Source: Parasponia andersonii (Eukaryota; Streptophyta; Magnoliopsida; Rosales; Cannabaceae). From it: a DNA stretch of 64,000 nt. The position numbers and the translations under genes were made by a program. Positions 1 through 12,162 of the stretch are shown here, piece by piece. Under the pieces are notes generated by a model. It was not told the DNA's origin. It ran no database searches and saw nothing but the letters and a program-made list of their open reading frames with translations. The stretch spans positions 83,489 to 147,488 of the forward strand of contig JXTB01000255.1 in the NCBI GenBank assembly GCA_002914805.1, read 5' to 3'. Each line of letters opens with the position of its first letter. Within the stretch, counting starts at the first letter, position 1.

Positions 1-2480
1 AAATTCTGTTATACTTCCATTTGGTTATATTTTGTTATCTTCAGCATTAATAAGTGTTATCTGTATTGCATTTATTATGTGTAACTATTTTTGTTTTTCC
101 TTTTAAATTAGTTATTATTAAGTATTATTATGCTTCTTTTGGTTCCCTATATATTTCATATACTTCTTTTTTTTCCTCTCTTTGTTTTTTTCTTTTAAGA
201 CCTTTCTCTTAGTTTTTTCTTTTTCTTATCTTTTTATTAGTCAATTATATTTAGTCTTATTTTAACCACCTTTATTCAACGTTCACTTCCTTCTCTTTTT
301 TTTTCCTCTTTTTTAATTAATTATTTCTGTTTTAGCCTTTTCCAATTTATATATTTATCGATACCTTTGGCAATGATGGGCATCTACTGCTTGATCATGT
401 ATAGTGAAATAACTGCCCGAAGATTACTATGCATGATAGGTCCTATTACCGTATACTAAACTTTGTTTAATTTATTGTTAGCGAGTTATTTTGCAATTTT
501 TGTTCTTTGAGTACTATAAAAAATTGGTTATTTGGTAATACCTTCATTTCAGGCCTGATTTGTACTTGAATAGTAACTTGAGAATTTTTGTACTTTGAGT
601 ATTATAACAATTATTTGTTGAGTTCTAACTCCCTTTTCAGTTTTTCGTATATATCTGGGTCTTAAAATCTAATATTTTCTACTTTCTATCTTCTTTGTCT
701 TTCTCCCATTTTAAATCCTATCTGACTTTTTTTTGCCCCCACTTTTCCCTTTCAAAATTCTTCTTAATTTTTTGTTAATCTGTCTTTGTGCTAACCTTTA
801 TTCATTTGGTAATTTTTGGGCAGTTTTTCACTATATTCTTACGATCTTACTACTGTTATTTGACTAGTATAATATATATGGCAAGTCGCCTATTATATCG
901 ATAATTTTCTATGTGTTTATCCAATTGCTAGAAATATTTTCTTTATATAAATAGAAAATTATTTCTTAGGTGGCTGGATAAACATCTAGAAATACATAAT
1001 CTTATAAACTTACCATATATTGATAATACTCCTATGCATCTGAGCCAAATGTTACATATTTTTAGTTATTTATCCGGTTATATTTCTCAAGATATTATTT
1101 TGTAATTATAATAGATACAAGAAATCAGATATGTGTAATTGATGGTGAAGAAATCGACTACATTCATTGACAAGGAGAAGGATGAGAATTTTAATGTGAA
1201 AGAAAAGAAGTAAAGTAAATTGTAATTAATATAGTTGTAAAATTATCATATTATTGTAAGGTTATTCAACCGACTTTGTTTGTATTATATATCCAGTTCT
1301 ATTCTATACATGATGTAGCATTTTATCTATTTCAATTAAAAGCCCTTACTTATATACTTATTACAGATACTTCTATTTTATTTTGACATTTTTTTTAAAT
1401 TACAATAATTTTAAGTAATAGAATAAAAATGTAATTAGTTTAGATAATTAATATGCCAAACTATCCATGCCAAATATATAATTTCTACCAAAAACAGTAC
1501 TGAGCAAACTAAAAGTATAGGAAAGATATAAACATAACGTTAACATCGGCGCAATATTAGATAAACAACACAAATCCATAGTAATATCCTTTTTTATTTT
1601 TTTTAATATGGAAAAGAATAACTTGTCTTTAAAGGAAAAAATAAAATTATAAACATGAATCATATTATATTTAGAAAACAATATTAACTAAATTAAAATA
1701 AATATAAAATTTATAAATAGGTCAAAAAATAATTATTATATCGAGTGAAAAAAAGAAACAAAAGGAGAAAAAGAGGGAAGGGGAGAGACAAAACTTAGTT
1801 AATAACAAAATATTAGCGAAGATAATTTGTTTAAAAGTTTATAGAATAGAAAAAACGTGATAAAAAAAATTACAAATTCCGTCCAAAATAAATACCCAAA
1901 AAATACATAATTACATTTAAAAAAAAAAAGAATTGCGAATCAATGTTACACAGAGAAGTAATAAACTTCCATTACATTTTCTTAGGAAATATCTCTTTTT
2001 TTTAAAAAAAAAATAATCTATAAGATTCATTAGAAAAGTATTAATCTACAAATAATAATATAATAATAATATTCACAATAAGAAAAATAATAACATCAAA
2101 ATATAACAAATATTTCCACTTAAAAAAAATCATTTATAAAATTCATTAAAAAGGTATTAGTGCACAATTAATAATGCAATAATAATATTAACAATAAAAA
2201 GAATACATTGCAATATAATATCCAAGAATTAGAGACAAAAATATTCTCAAAAACCTCACTATAATAATGTCAAAATATTATCAAAAGTAATTATCCTAGA
2301 CTAAATTAATATAATATAAATAGAGAAACTTAACAAAGAACAAAAATAAATAAATACAGGAAAAACTAAGCAAAGAGATTGAATAATTTCCCCAATAAAT
2401 AATATCATTTAAACATTTTACAAGATTTGAACAAAACTTATTAACATAGTAATATCTTCCTCTATGTTTTCAGTTAAATA
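1..2480. other. AT-rich intergenic DNA, no gene recognised
   Basis: This stretch is strongly AT-rich, with long T and A runs. The few open frames are short, low-complexity and unlike any family I know. I see no transposon terminus, RNA gene or splice-supported coding exon. It is best treated as decayed intergenic DNA. Confidence 0.6.
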
Positions 2481-2499
2481 AATAATAAAACAATGTCCG

Positions 2500-3170
2500 A
2501 AGACTTTTTATCATCAAGACGTTAATGAAAATGACGTCACCATTGTTTTCCAAATGAAGATTCCGTATGCAATTACGGTAATACCTCGAATTATCAGCAT
2601 GAAAATTCTAGCATTACTTTAGAAGATTTATATCAATCAGAGCTTATTTCAATATCAAGCTCTGAAAATTCTGAAATATACTTTTCTCATACAGTCGGGG
2701 CATCAACATCAACTGATCCTGATAGACAAAGTAATTTTCTTACTTCCTACAAAACTAAAAGGAAAAAAAATATCATTATCACAAATTTCAACTGTACATA
2801 ACCCATTGATACTGTATTTCTATCTAATATTGTATTACAGGTGAACAAATAAATATCACGACCTTGGAAATTACTCCTACACTTGTGAACATTGTGATAC
2901 ATTCTTTTGGTTTGACGAGTCCATCAAAAAAACCTATCCCTGAAAAAACTTGATATAAATATATGAAATCAGCCACTAATCCCTGTCGATATAAATATAT
3001 TTTGTAATATCCTAAACAATACTTGATCATATTTTAGATAACTATCATTATAATGTAAAAAACTATTAATTATTATAAATAATAAAATAATTACTTTATT
3101 ATCAATTTATTATATTTCATATGTAACCTGCAGCAAGTGCGGGTTACACAACTCGTGTTATCTAAATATG
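2500..3170 (+). mobile_element. Helitron remnant (helicase N-terminal scrap and 3' end)
   Basis: Between about 2858 and 2940 the plus strand encodes a short peptide with the pattern Y-T-C-E-H-C-D-x-F-F-W-F-D-E. This matches the CxxC...FW...E motif near the N-terminus of plant Helitron Rep/helicase proteins. It is preceded by a polypyrimidine/AG acceptor-like site (ttacag, about 2835) and runs into a stop at about 2952. Around 3125-3165 there is a short GC-rich hairpin (aacctgc...gcgggtt) followed by an AT tail ending in tcta. That resembles the hairpin and CTRR end of plant Helitrons, but it is degenerate. No 5' TC end was found and the helicase domain itself is absent, so this is a non-functional fragment. 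Confidence 0.5.
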
Positions 3171-3339
3171 GGTAATGGATGAGAAATAACTATTCTTACT
3201 TTTTTGTACATTTAGCTCATATTAAATATAAGAATTACCTATTCTAACTAATTTTGAAATAATATTTTGAATTTTTTTAAAGCATCCTAGTAAGTGATAA
3301 GTGATTCAATAGTTTTCAAACAATTATCATGCATCCAAA

Positions 3340-3880
3340 TACAAAATAAAAACATAATATAAACGTAAATTTACTAACCACTAATGGTAATTTATCATTT
3401 TCTATTAATTTTTACTTGATTATCAATTTTGACCATTTTTTAATAAATGTGATGAAAAAATAGACTACTTATAAACTATTTGCAAAAATAAGACTTTTAT
3501 TGTCATGTCATTTAATGAATATTTCAGAGTTCTAAAATTACCTCTGACTCTCTAGTCGAAAAATTCAAAAGTGACAGATGAGGCCAACCATATTTGAATG
3601 CGATCGAAATTGTTCGATTACGGACAAATGGTGATTTGACCTCGGTCAAAAAACGATCAGAACAACCAGAAAAAATGGCTGAATAAGTTCAACCATGATT
3701 GAACATTTTCAAGAGCGAGATCGGTAGTAATGAGTGAAATAGTTTTGAGTTTGTTTAAAAAATAAGGTATCCAAGTAATTTTATATGTGTAACATGACAA
3801 TGGTAGTTAATTTTGAAAATATTAACGAATAAGTATCATTTTTTATCACAAGGATTAAGTAGACCCCGTGTGTAAATTCT
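3340..3880. repeat. Dispersed repeat X, copy 1
   Basis: This noncoding segment aligns by eye, in the same orientation, with 26790-27430. Shared landmarks in the same order are: taatgaatatttcagagtt, a run of 'tcgatta...cgat' words, 'gatttgacc/gtttgacccc...gtcaaaaa', 'agaacaac...agaa', 'gtatccaa...aattttacatatgtga' and 'aatgt/gtgtaaattc'. The copies differ by many substitutions and indels. No coding capacity or defined termini were found. It could be part of a nonautonomous transposon or an old noncoding retroelement. Confidence 0.5.
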
Positions 3881-3883
3881 TTT

Positions 3884-4703
3884 GAGGCCTGTTTGGTTGC
3901 AGTGGTGCAATGATAATGATAATGTTAATAATAACTAGAATATAATGGAAAATGAATGATAATGTAACTATGTTATTTGGTTAGAGCGGTGAAATTAGTA
4001 GCTGAACTGACATTCTCATATTTGGTAAACTGTGAAAAAGAACAAAATTAATTGTACAATGACAAAAATACTAAAATGAATATTTTAAGTATTTTAAATT
4101 ACATTTAGCATTAAATTATTTTTTAATTAAATTAATATTTTATTAAATTATTTTACAATTATAATTATTTTATTTTATTATTAATTGAATTATTTTACAT
4201 TTTACATTATTTTAATAAATAAATTATTTTACATTATGCATTATTTTATTTTATTATATTATATTATTAATTATTTTAATAATATTTTATTAATTAAATT
4301 ATTATTTTATTATATTATTCTACATTTAGCATTATTTTATTTTATTAATATTATTTCATATATTTAATAAAAACATTTGAAAAGAAAAAATATTATAAAA
4401 ATATTTCATAAATAAAAGTAAAAAAATATTATTTTCTTCATAAAATACGTATTCTTATTAATTATCTATTTTTCATTAATATCACATTTTTCATACAAGA
4501 TTAACTAAAGTAAAGAGAAAAAAAAAGTAATAGAATGGAATGGCTTTCTCCCCAAAGATGGATGGAATACAATTTCATCAAATTTTTTTCCATTAGAACG
4601 CCTGATTCTATTTCAGTATTTCATATAAACATTAAAATTAGGACATTTTAGAATCAACTTCGTTCATTTACTTTCTATTCTCCCCAGTTAATAAACGGAC
4701 CTC
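3884..4703. mobile_element. Candidate MITE (short terminal inverted repeats)
   Basis: The left end reads gaggcctgtttggttg. The right end, read on the other strand, begins gaggtccgtttatt, giving an imperfect inverted repeat of about 13 bp. 'GGCCTGTTTGGTT' is a common end sequence of plant Tourist-like and hAT-like MITEs. The interior is almost pure AT with TTAT and TAAAT runs. The flanking trinucleotides (ttt / tta) are only a weak match to a TWA target duplication. The short reading frame at 4185-4367 inside it is low-complexity and not a gene. Confidence 0.4.
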
Positions 4704-5559
4704 TTAATGTTTCCGTACTTAAAAAGGTCATATTTTAAAAATAATCAAATTAGCAAGAGTTCTGTTACAAAAAATTGAATCTAAGTGTATTTATTTCCTA
4801 TTTCGCAAAATACAAGGAATTTTATTTTTTTTTTTAAAAAAAGATAAAAAACAGAATTATTTTGTTATATATTTATCTTTCTTAAGAAAAGAAAAAAAAA
4901 CTGGCCAAGAAAAGTAAACTCTGACTCATATATCGAGATGCATACAGACGGAGAAATGCTTCCTTAGGGCTTCGAGGACCCTTCTTTCTCTACGCCTTGA
5001 AGTTTCTTCAATGGCCATTAGTTTAGACCATGTTTAGTGTTTACCATGGACGTTTACACTTGGACATATTTTTCGTCATTGTCACGGTCTTATAATCAAA
5101 TTACAATGGAGTTAACTTGAGTTATCTTACCCCCAAAAAATATATCTTTATGACTTATGACCATTAGTCTGTTTATTTTGTAGTTTTCAAGCCTAAATAA
5201 ACGAGACAAGAGTATGTCTCTTCGTTTATATAATGATAAAATTAAGACCTTTTTAGGTTGGGGGTTTTCTGGATTCGGTCAAAAAAAATGAAGAAGAGTA
5301 TTAAACTTGCTAAGCTAATTAATTAATCTGTACATTAGTCCGCCACTATGTTTCTCATCGCTACTACTTCAACACCTGGTGATAAGCTTTGTTAATGTTG
5401 CCGTAATTGATGAAACCGACATAAAAAATGGCATATACTTTGAACTTTCAATTCAGCAAGTTTTAGATTAATTTTTCCCGTAAAAATGTCTTGCGAATTT
5501 GGCAGAATACTTATATTCTTATACCAGCAAGTGCAATATTATAATTATATATTTAAGAG
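4704..5559. other. Intergenic DNA, nothing recognised
   Basis: I see no gene, RNA or transposon terminus here. Composition is AT-rich with A runs. No reading frame of convincing composition is present. Confidence 0.5.
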
Positions 5560-6020
5560 CAGGGCGGAATCAGAAGCTAATTTTAGTGGGTATAACTTAA
5601 TCATGACATTTTTTTTCATAGAAATAATCAAGTTAAAAATTTTGAAATCAAATAATAATACAAAAAGTAATTTCTTTTCTCACAAAGGTACAAGAAAAAT
5701 TACACTTAACTTCAAAATTTTCATAAGAAGTCTTCTAAAAAGATGTGGTAGGAGCAAAAAATAAGGATAGATATAAAATAATTATAATATTATTTATTTA
5801 TATTTATCATCTTTATAACATTAGACTTTTTTAGTTATTTTTATTTTTTTGCACATTATATTTGGGCTTAAAAGATATTTTTATTAGAAAATGAACTATA
5901 TAAAGTAGGACATAAATTTTATCTTTTTTATTTACCGGGGATAAAACTCAGAATATGAAAAGTTTTACTACATTAATATAAATTTTCAAAAATCCAGGGC
6001 CTTGATTGCCTCCGCCCCTG
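5560..6020. mobile_element. hAT-type MITE candidate
   Basis: The element starts cagggcggaatcag. On the opposite strand the right end starts caggggcggaggca. This is the CAGGGGCGGA terminus typical of nonautonomous hAT elements in plants, with the usual 'agtgggtataactt' style sub-terminal sequence and a downstream purine-rich tract. I could not match an 8-bp target site duplication (tttaagag on the left, gtaatggg on the right). The exact ends may therefore be off, or the duplication has decayed. The open frame 5486-5764 overlaps the left end and is not regarded as a gene. Confidence 0.5.
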
Positions 6021-6559
6021 GTAATGGGTCACGTTTACAACAATCGGATCTATATTGTTATTATTTAATTATAAACTAACACGAATCTTTGAACCCGAAT
6101 AAATCTAATTGACTGCGTCGCATTTAATCATCTTCCGCTGGAGAACTTAAGTAACGCTGTATCTTTATAAACCATTAAGAGAAATAATCTGAATGCGTAT
6201 TTTATGTATGCGTATTTTTTAACCCTATTGATTAAGTGCTCTGTTAGAAGCAGCTCTATCATTCAAATTATAAATATAGAAAAATAATGTCATAATATTA
6301 AGAAGCATTTTTCCAATTAGTTAATTATGTGAAAAATTTGTAAATTTTGGACTAATAAACAAACAATATTATACATCTTCGTTATTTGCCCGATTCAGAA
6401 CTGTCGATTAGTATTTTAGATATATTATATTACGTGGTCTAATTTCAACCATTACAAGAAAACGATGATAACGTTCGGTCGTAAAGAACTAAACTTATTT
6501 GGACTCGCTAGAAAATATTAACGGGTCCAACTTAGAACCCAATATTTCTTGCAGTAGAC

Positions 6560-6785
6560 AAGTTAAAGGTATGATCCAAAAAAATCTATAAATAAGGACA
6601 ACTCCAGATCATTCTCTTCATCAATAACTAGCTCTTCCAACTTCAAGCCACAAAAGAAAAAAAAAAACGAAAAAAAAACACATAAAGCACTAATTCTTAA
6701 ATCTTCGAAAACTCCGTCGTTTTGGTTGTTTGATCTCTTCCTTGATTATCTCGATATATACAATGTCACGATCCAAATCCCAGGT
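6560..6785 (+). promoter_or_regulatory. Possible core promoter and leader exon
   Basis: A good TATA box, ctataaataagg, lies near 6585. It is followed by a C- and A-rich leader-like tract and an ATG at 6763 that opens seven codons ending in a consensus donor (cccag|gttag). No downstream exon can be recognised. The same TATA context occurs in the copia-like solo LTR at about 12297. This may therefore be a retroelement LTR promoter and not the start of a cellular gene. Confidence 0.3.
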
Positions 6786-8990
6786 TAGAAGGAAAATTTC
6801 TCTAGAATTAGAAATTTTTTAATTTATAAAGAAAAAAGTTTTAAGAGTTTTGATTTTTTTTTAAACAGTACGATAAGTAAAACATTTGGAATTTCAATCA
6901 CTGAGCCTACCCAATAGTTCATAGACACCAATAAGCATGGACTGAATAATTTAGAAGAACCAAATTCAAATAATTTATCAAGTATCACCATTCACACCTC
7001 AACATCATACTAGTGTAGCATATAAATTTTACAGACATATTCAAGTATGATAAATCATTTATTTATCAAGTTTTTAACTCAAGTCTTAAATCCGCATCCT
7101 TAGCATTACTAAGTCACAAACTACGAGTAAAAGATAACTCTTTAATCCGCTTGTTGATCGTCAATGTCACATTGGATGACATCTGTGGGGAAAGTAGGGG
7201 AAGTAAGCATAAAATACCCAGTAAGTTATCCAATTTCCCTCTTTGGGCTAATTCCTTTATAATTCTCAATACACCTACATAGTTAATAATACTAGAAAGA
7301 ATTTTTATAAATATTAAGCTTTCAAAATATGTATAGAAAACCATGCTAAAACGAAACTAGATATCCAGGTCAAACACATAGAAAATCATAATAAAACAGG
7401 TATAACTGCACATCACATAAATCAATACCTCACATGAGCTCTCACCATCTCATCACGACTAGAGCAACTCATACTACATATATTGAGTACTCACTGCCTG
7501 ACATCTATTTCTAGAAATTAGAGGGACGCCCGTGTGTCTAATCCTATAGAGCTGGAGGGGTACTGAATGCCTACACCTACTGAGTAGAGATAGTCAGAAA
7601 ACAAACTCCGCACGGGTTTACGGGCTCTCACTGAAGGTGGGTGTACTAGTCTGCCCACTACAACACCGTGATGTCTAAGATGACTCTCATACATGATCAT
7701 ATGAAATGTGCCATATATGGAGTCTCAAATAACCATGCAGTGGTTTAACATTCTAAACATGCTCTGATTTTTAAATAGAAATCCATTTTGTACTTAAAAA
7801 TCTAAAAACACTGTTTCTAAGATTTAATCAAATCCCAAGATTAAAACTAGTACAAAATCATACACAGAATATCCAAATCAATCCACGATGTTTCACAAGT
7901 TCACAGTTCATTAAAATAATTATTAAAATAATTTAATTTAATAAAATCACAAAAATTTATTTTTCAAAATAAATTCCAATTTTAATGAAAAATAATAGAA
8001 AATAATGAAATTGAATCCCCTACCTCGAAATAGTAATTATGCTGGGTTGACGATACTAGACGGTCGTTTTCAGATCCCGACACATTATCTTAAAAAAAAT
8101 TAATTTCCAAACGGAGTCTTAGATTGAGATACGAAGGTCACCACTAAATTCAGATCACATAAAAATGTTGGGTTAAACATTAAGTTTCTTGAAAATGGGT
8201 TTCGGTGTGGAACCGGTCCGTGACACGTAAAATAGTGCAATTCACGAACTATTTTCTCGATTTTTGTGCCACTTCAGAAAATAGTGATATTTTATATCAA
8301 AAATCATGTCCCAACCTCACTGAGTCCGAATTCGAAGTCAGAACTCAGTTTTGAGGTTTCAAGCATTGAATGGGCTAAAAAAATCTGAAAATTATAAACA
8401 TACCACATTTTTAAAATAATTAGTTTTATACCATTTTTTCAATATCGATAATTAATGACCTTCCATTTATCGTTTCAACACTTCAAAATTATGAGATTTC
8501 ATGTTTCATACTATTCATTCACATGGTATAATTTTTTTGGAAAAATAACTCAATTCTAAAATAATTAGAAAAATACCACAAAAATTTAATATTATAAAAA
8601 TGATACAGTAACCAACTTCTCACTGGAGCCGAGTTAGAGGTCAAGAGTGGTCGAAAATAGAAGCTAATATCGAGACGAGTTTAATGGTAGCGACAGTGGT
8701 GAAAAACTGTCAAGGTGGCGGTGACTTCGGGCGGTTTCTTCTTTGGCGAGGAGCGGTGGTTCGCGATGGCAACACTGGGTGCTGGTTCGTCGGCGGCTTC
8801 CGATCAAGGCGGGCAAGCACATCGAGCACGGCGATGGCTAGTGGCGCGGTGGTGAACAGAAATAGAGAGTGGGTTCAAGGACCTGCATGAAGAAGAAGAA
8901 AAAAGATGGGGATTTTTATGTAATTTTCAGAAACTATTGGTAGTGGGACACGTGTCACTATCTAACTGAACTAAAAAAAGTTTTTGAAAT
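6763..8990. repeat. LTR-like noncoding repeat tract
   Basis: The tract opens with tgtcacgatccaaatccc, a start reminiscent of many plant Ty3/gypsy LTRs. It continues as a noncoding mosaic with a GC-rich patch at 8680-8890. The frame at 8684-8890 falls in that patch and has no recognisable domain. Words such as 'ccggtccgtgacacg' (8213-8228) and 'acacgtgtcac' (8947-8957) look like LTR debris. No gag or pol residue was found and the end points are uncertain. Confidence 0.35.
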
Positions 8991-9378
8991 TCCACTTTAA
9001 CTACAAATTTTAAAAAGATTCTTTCACTTTAGTCCCTTATTTATTATATTTTTGTCCATAATTAATAATTTTTTTTTTCACTTTTACCCTAAATGCACTT
9101 AGGCTTTATTTTGTCTAGATTCAATACCAATGATTTAATTTAAAATATTTTCAAATTTTTATTTAATTAATCTATAAATATAAAATTATGAAAATATCAT
9201 TGAATTAAAATTACTTAATTATCCTTACAAAATTTAAGATTTTCGTACTATCCTCTAAATATCCAAATTAATGGAGAGAGAAAGATCATTCTTACGATCT
9301 CCAACTTACGGAAATGTCATAACTGTCCTTAGCATCGAAAAAGCTTACATATACACATAAACACACATATATATATAT

Positions 9379-9621
9379 GGGCACCAATCCAGTAGGTATT
9401 TTTTTTTTTAATCTATGCATAGGTATCAATTCGGCCAATGAAAATTTAGCATGCACATTTTTTTATTGTAAAAAGTAAGAGAGAGAAAGAGCATTAATGA
9501 TGTACGTCTTTTCATGCACTTCATTATAGCCATTGGATCACCATCTAATGGTGATCCAATGGCTAAAAAAAAAATACCTACCCATAGGTAAAGAAAAAAA
9601 ATACCTATTGGATTGGCAACC
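9379..9621. mobile_element. MITE Y, copy 1 (243 bp, inside TA repeats)
   Basis: The ends are gggcaccaatccagtaggta on the left and, read on the opposite strand, ggttgccaatccaataggta on the right. This is a terminal inverted repeat of about 20 bp. An internal hairpin (ccattggatcacca...tggtgatccaatgg) lies near 9531-9563. Both flanks are (TA)n. A near-identical copy is at 33960-34199. Insertion into TA runs recalls the 'micron' type of MITE and Stowaway elements (TA target). Here it lies where exon 1 of the patatin pseudogene breaks off and exon 2 is missing. Confidence 0.8.
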
Positions 9622-10694
9622 TATATATATATATATGTGTTTCAATATATACATATTCATGTTCCATATATTATCATGATTTAATTATAAGGCTAGCTAA
9701 GATTGAAGCTATATATTTTTCTTCGAAACACAGCAGCTTTCCACTGGGTGGCATGGCGGAGACGATTAGATCTCTAGTAGGACCAAAGTATGACGGCAAG
9801 TACTTGCACAAGTTACTCAAAGAAAAATTGGGAGACCTGCGGTTGCACCAGACATTGACTAACGTTGTTATCCTACCTTTGACATCAGACGCCTCCAACC
9901 GACCATATTCTCCAGCTATGAGATACATATATAATATGTTATACATCATATTGATGCCTTTTTAAACCGCGCGTTACTTTAAAAGTTTTTAAATTGTAAT
10001 ATTTACTGCTTGATTTTAATTTTAAATCTTCATTTTTTTATATAGTTAATTAATTAAATTATTATAAATAAATTAATCTTATTAGGTGAGAAAGAAGCCC
10101 AGCCTAGATGCATTACTCTCGGATATATGCACCTGAACTTCAGCTGCCCCGACCTATCTTCCGGCTCATCATTGTGAAACCACAGACTCAAATGGCCAAG
10201 TGAGAGAATTCCATCTCATTGATGGTGGTGTTGTAGCTAATAACCCGGAAATATATTGATCAGACTTTAATATAAGATACAATATATATATATATATATA
10301 GAATATTCAAGCAAATTAATTATTATTACTTGCTCATTTAAAGCCATCATGATCTTTTCTTCATACTTTTAATTAATTTAATTAAATGATTTTAGATAGG
10401 CTTTGGTGGCTATAAATGAAGTGTCAAAGGAAATTCACCAAGGAGATCCTGATTTCTTTCCGATCAGGCCGAAGGATTACGGCCGATTTCTGGTTATATC
10501 CTTAGGAGCTGGTACTCCAAAAGCTAGGAGAAGTACAATGCAGTTGAAGCAGCTAAGTGGGGTGTTGTGGGATGGTTGAGCAGCCACCACTCCACCCCAT
10601 TGGTTGACATTTTCACTCAAGCAAGTAGTGACTTCGTTGGAGGGCCATCTCAATATAATTTGGAGCCTAAGCGAAGTTTTAAAATAGGAGTCTT

Positions 10695-11423
10695 TTTCCC
10701 CAAAAAAAAAAATATTTATTTAAAAATTAAATAAATATTTGTATTCAGGTTGTATTCAAGTTTATCTAACAAATCTTTTTCAGCAGACAATATAAATAAC
10801 CCGCTTAATTGTTCTTATGAAATAGTTAATCTTAGGTAAGATTTTATCAATTTTAATTTTGAAAAATTTATTTCTGTAGAAGAAATCGTCACTGGAATTG
10901 TTAATAATATTCTATAAGCAATACTTGTATTTGGAAAAGAATATATCCTTTTAATGTAATCAAGAATTTCAATAGGACTAATATTTTCCTTTTATAAAAG
11001 TTCTCTTAACACTTTTAATTCTAAAAACAAATCTAAATTGTCAATGTCAGAAAGCCCATCATATTTTAGAACATTTTCAAGATTCAAAGAATTCGTTTTC
11101 AAAACATCTTCATCTAATGATCTTAATTTCTTCAAATTGAATTGACTTTAGTTTTTTAAAATTGAATAAAAATCAAAAAATATTTTTATATACTTGAAAC
11201 TACTCAAATCTAATTCTAAGTAAATAAATAACATGATGAATCATGTAAATAAAATATTCAATTTGAAATGATGCTCACAATCATTATTTTTATCAAATTA
11301 TTTTTTTCTACGAATAAAATATTTTTCACAAAATTTAGGTTCTATATTCATATTTTTTGCAATCTCTTTAGCTAAAATCATTGCAGAGATAATTTGATGA
11401 ACGTATATGAGAATTCAGAAATA
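10695..11423 (-). pseudogene. hAT transposase C-terminal fragment (dimerisation domain)
   Basis: Read on the minus strand from about 11414 to 10700, this encodes the end of a zinc-finger-MYM/hAT-type transposase. It has a basic 'IRRKK' segment, the stretch 'YDGLSDIDNLDLFLELKVL', the signature 'IPVTISS...FSKLKLIKSYLR', and a last block 'LSAEKDLLDKLEYN'. This corresponds to the hAT C-terminal dimerisation region. At least three in-frame stops interrupt it. The catalytic RNase H-like part is missing because the gypsy insertion site at 11424-11428 marks the limit of transposase homology. The product would be non-functional. Confidence 0.8.
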
Positions 11424-11964
11424 TATCCTGTGGGACCTGTTCCCAAATCATACACCACGTGGACGATTAAGTGGCAGAACAGGTCACAAATGGGGCCCAC
11501 CATCCGACAGCAGTCGAGAGTGATTAGCTAAAGGCCATGCGGGTCACACGTGATACTACATCGGCTATTGGGCTTCCCAAGGTTAGGGTCGAGCCCATCA
11601 CAAACCCTGGACAGGCCCAGCCCAGTCCGACCCTTACCTCGACAGCTGGGGGGTCGGAAGCCCCAAGGGTCTTCCACCAGAATACAATGGGGAACAGCTC
11701 ACAACTCCAGACCCAGACAGAGCATTTAATGCGATCTGGGATAGGTGGGCGCAATAGGCAAGCCGCCCTGACAGAACGGCGATTTGTCTAAATCTCACCC
11801 CTGACAGATTCAAGCCGTAGGAGGCGGCGCAAACCAGGCTATAATGACACAGAGAAGATCACGGTAATCTCGGCCCGTGACCTCTGGAAAAAACTTCGAG
11901 GAGAAAGGTACTCAGTCTTGAGATTGGGACCCGGATGGACCACAATCTCAGGACTATATATATA

Positions 11965-12028
11965 TATGAGCCATGTGTTCTCACAAGGGGCATGTACGCT
12001 TACCCCTTGTGAGAACGCATGGCTCATA
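11965..12028. repeat. Near-perfect hairpin unique to the 5' LTR
   Basis: Arms at 11965-11990 and 12003-12028 are inverted copies with 25 of 26 positions matching, around a 12-nt loop. The 3' LTR has the left arm and loop (about 23943-23980) but not the right arm; there the sequence continues as cttacagaaagaaa. So the second arm was added to, or formed in, the 5' LTR after integration, or the 3' LTR lost it. Confidence 0.8.
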
Positions 12029-12162
12029 TATAAAAAAGCTTATGAGCAAGAAACAAATATATACTCATACTGAACTAATTCCTTGCTACCCTGTATTAAA
12101 GATAATCCATTGACTTAAGCATCAGAGAGTCTTTGCAGGTAGCCACCCCCGCCTCTCCGACC

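Noticed and set aside
8684..8890. GC-rich 68-codon frame
   Set aside because: It stands out by composition, but it has no domain, no splice partners and lies within LTR-like repeat DNA.
9674..9965. Stand-alone genes on both strands at the pseudogene's exon 3
   Set aside because: The plus frame is patatin exon 3 read through a frameshift into intron sequence; the minus frame is its complement.
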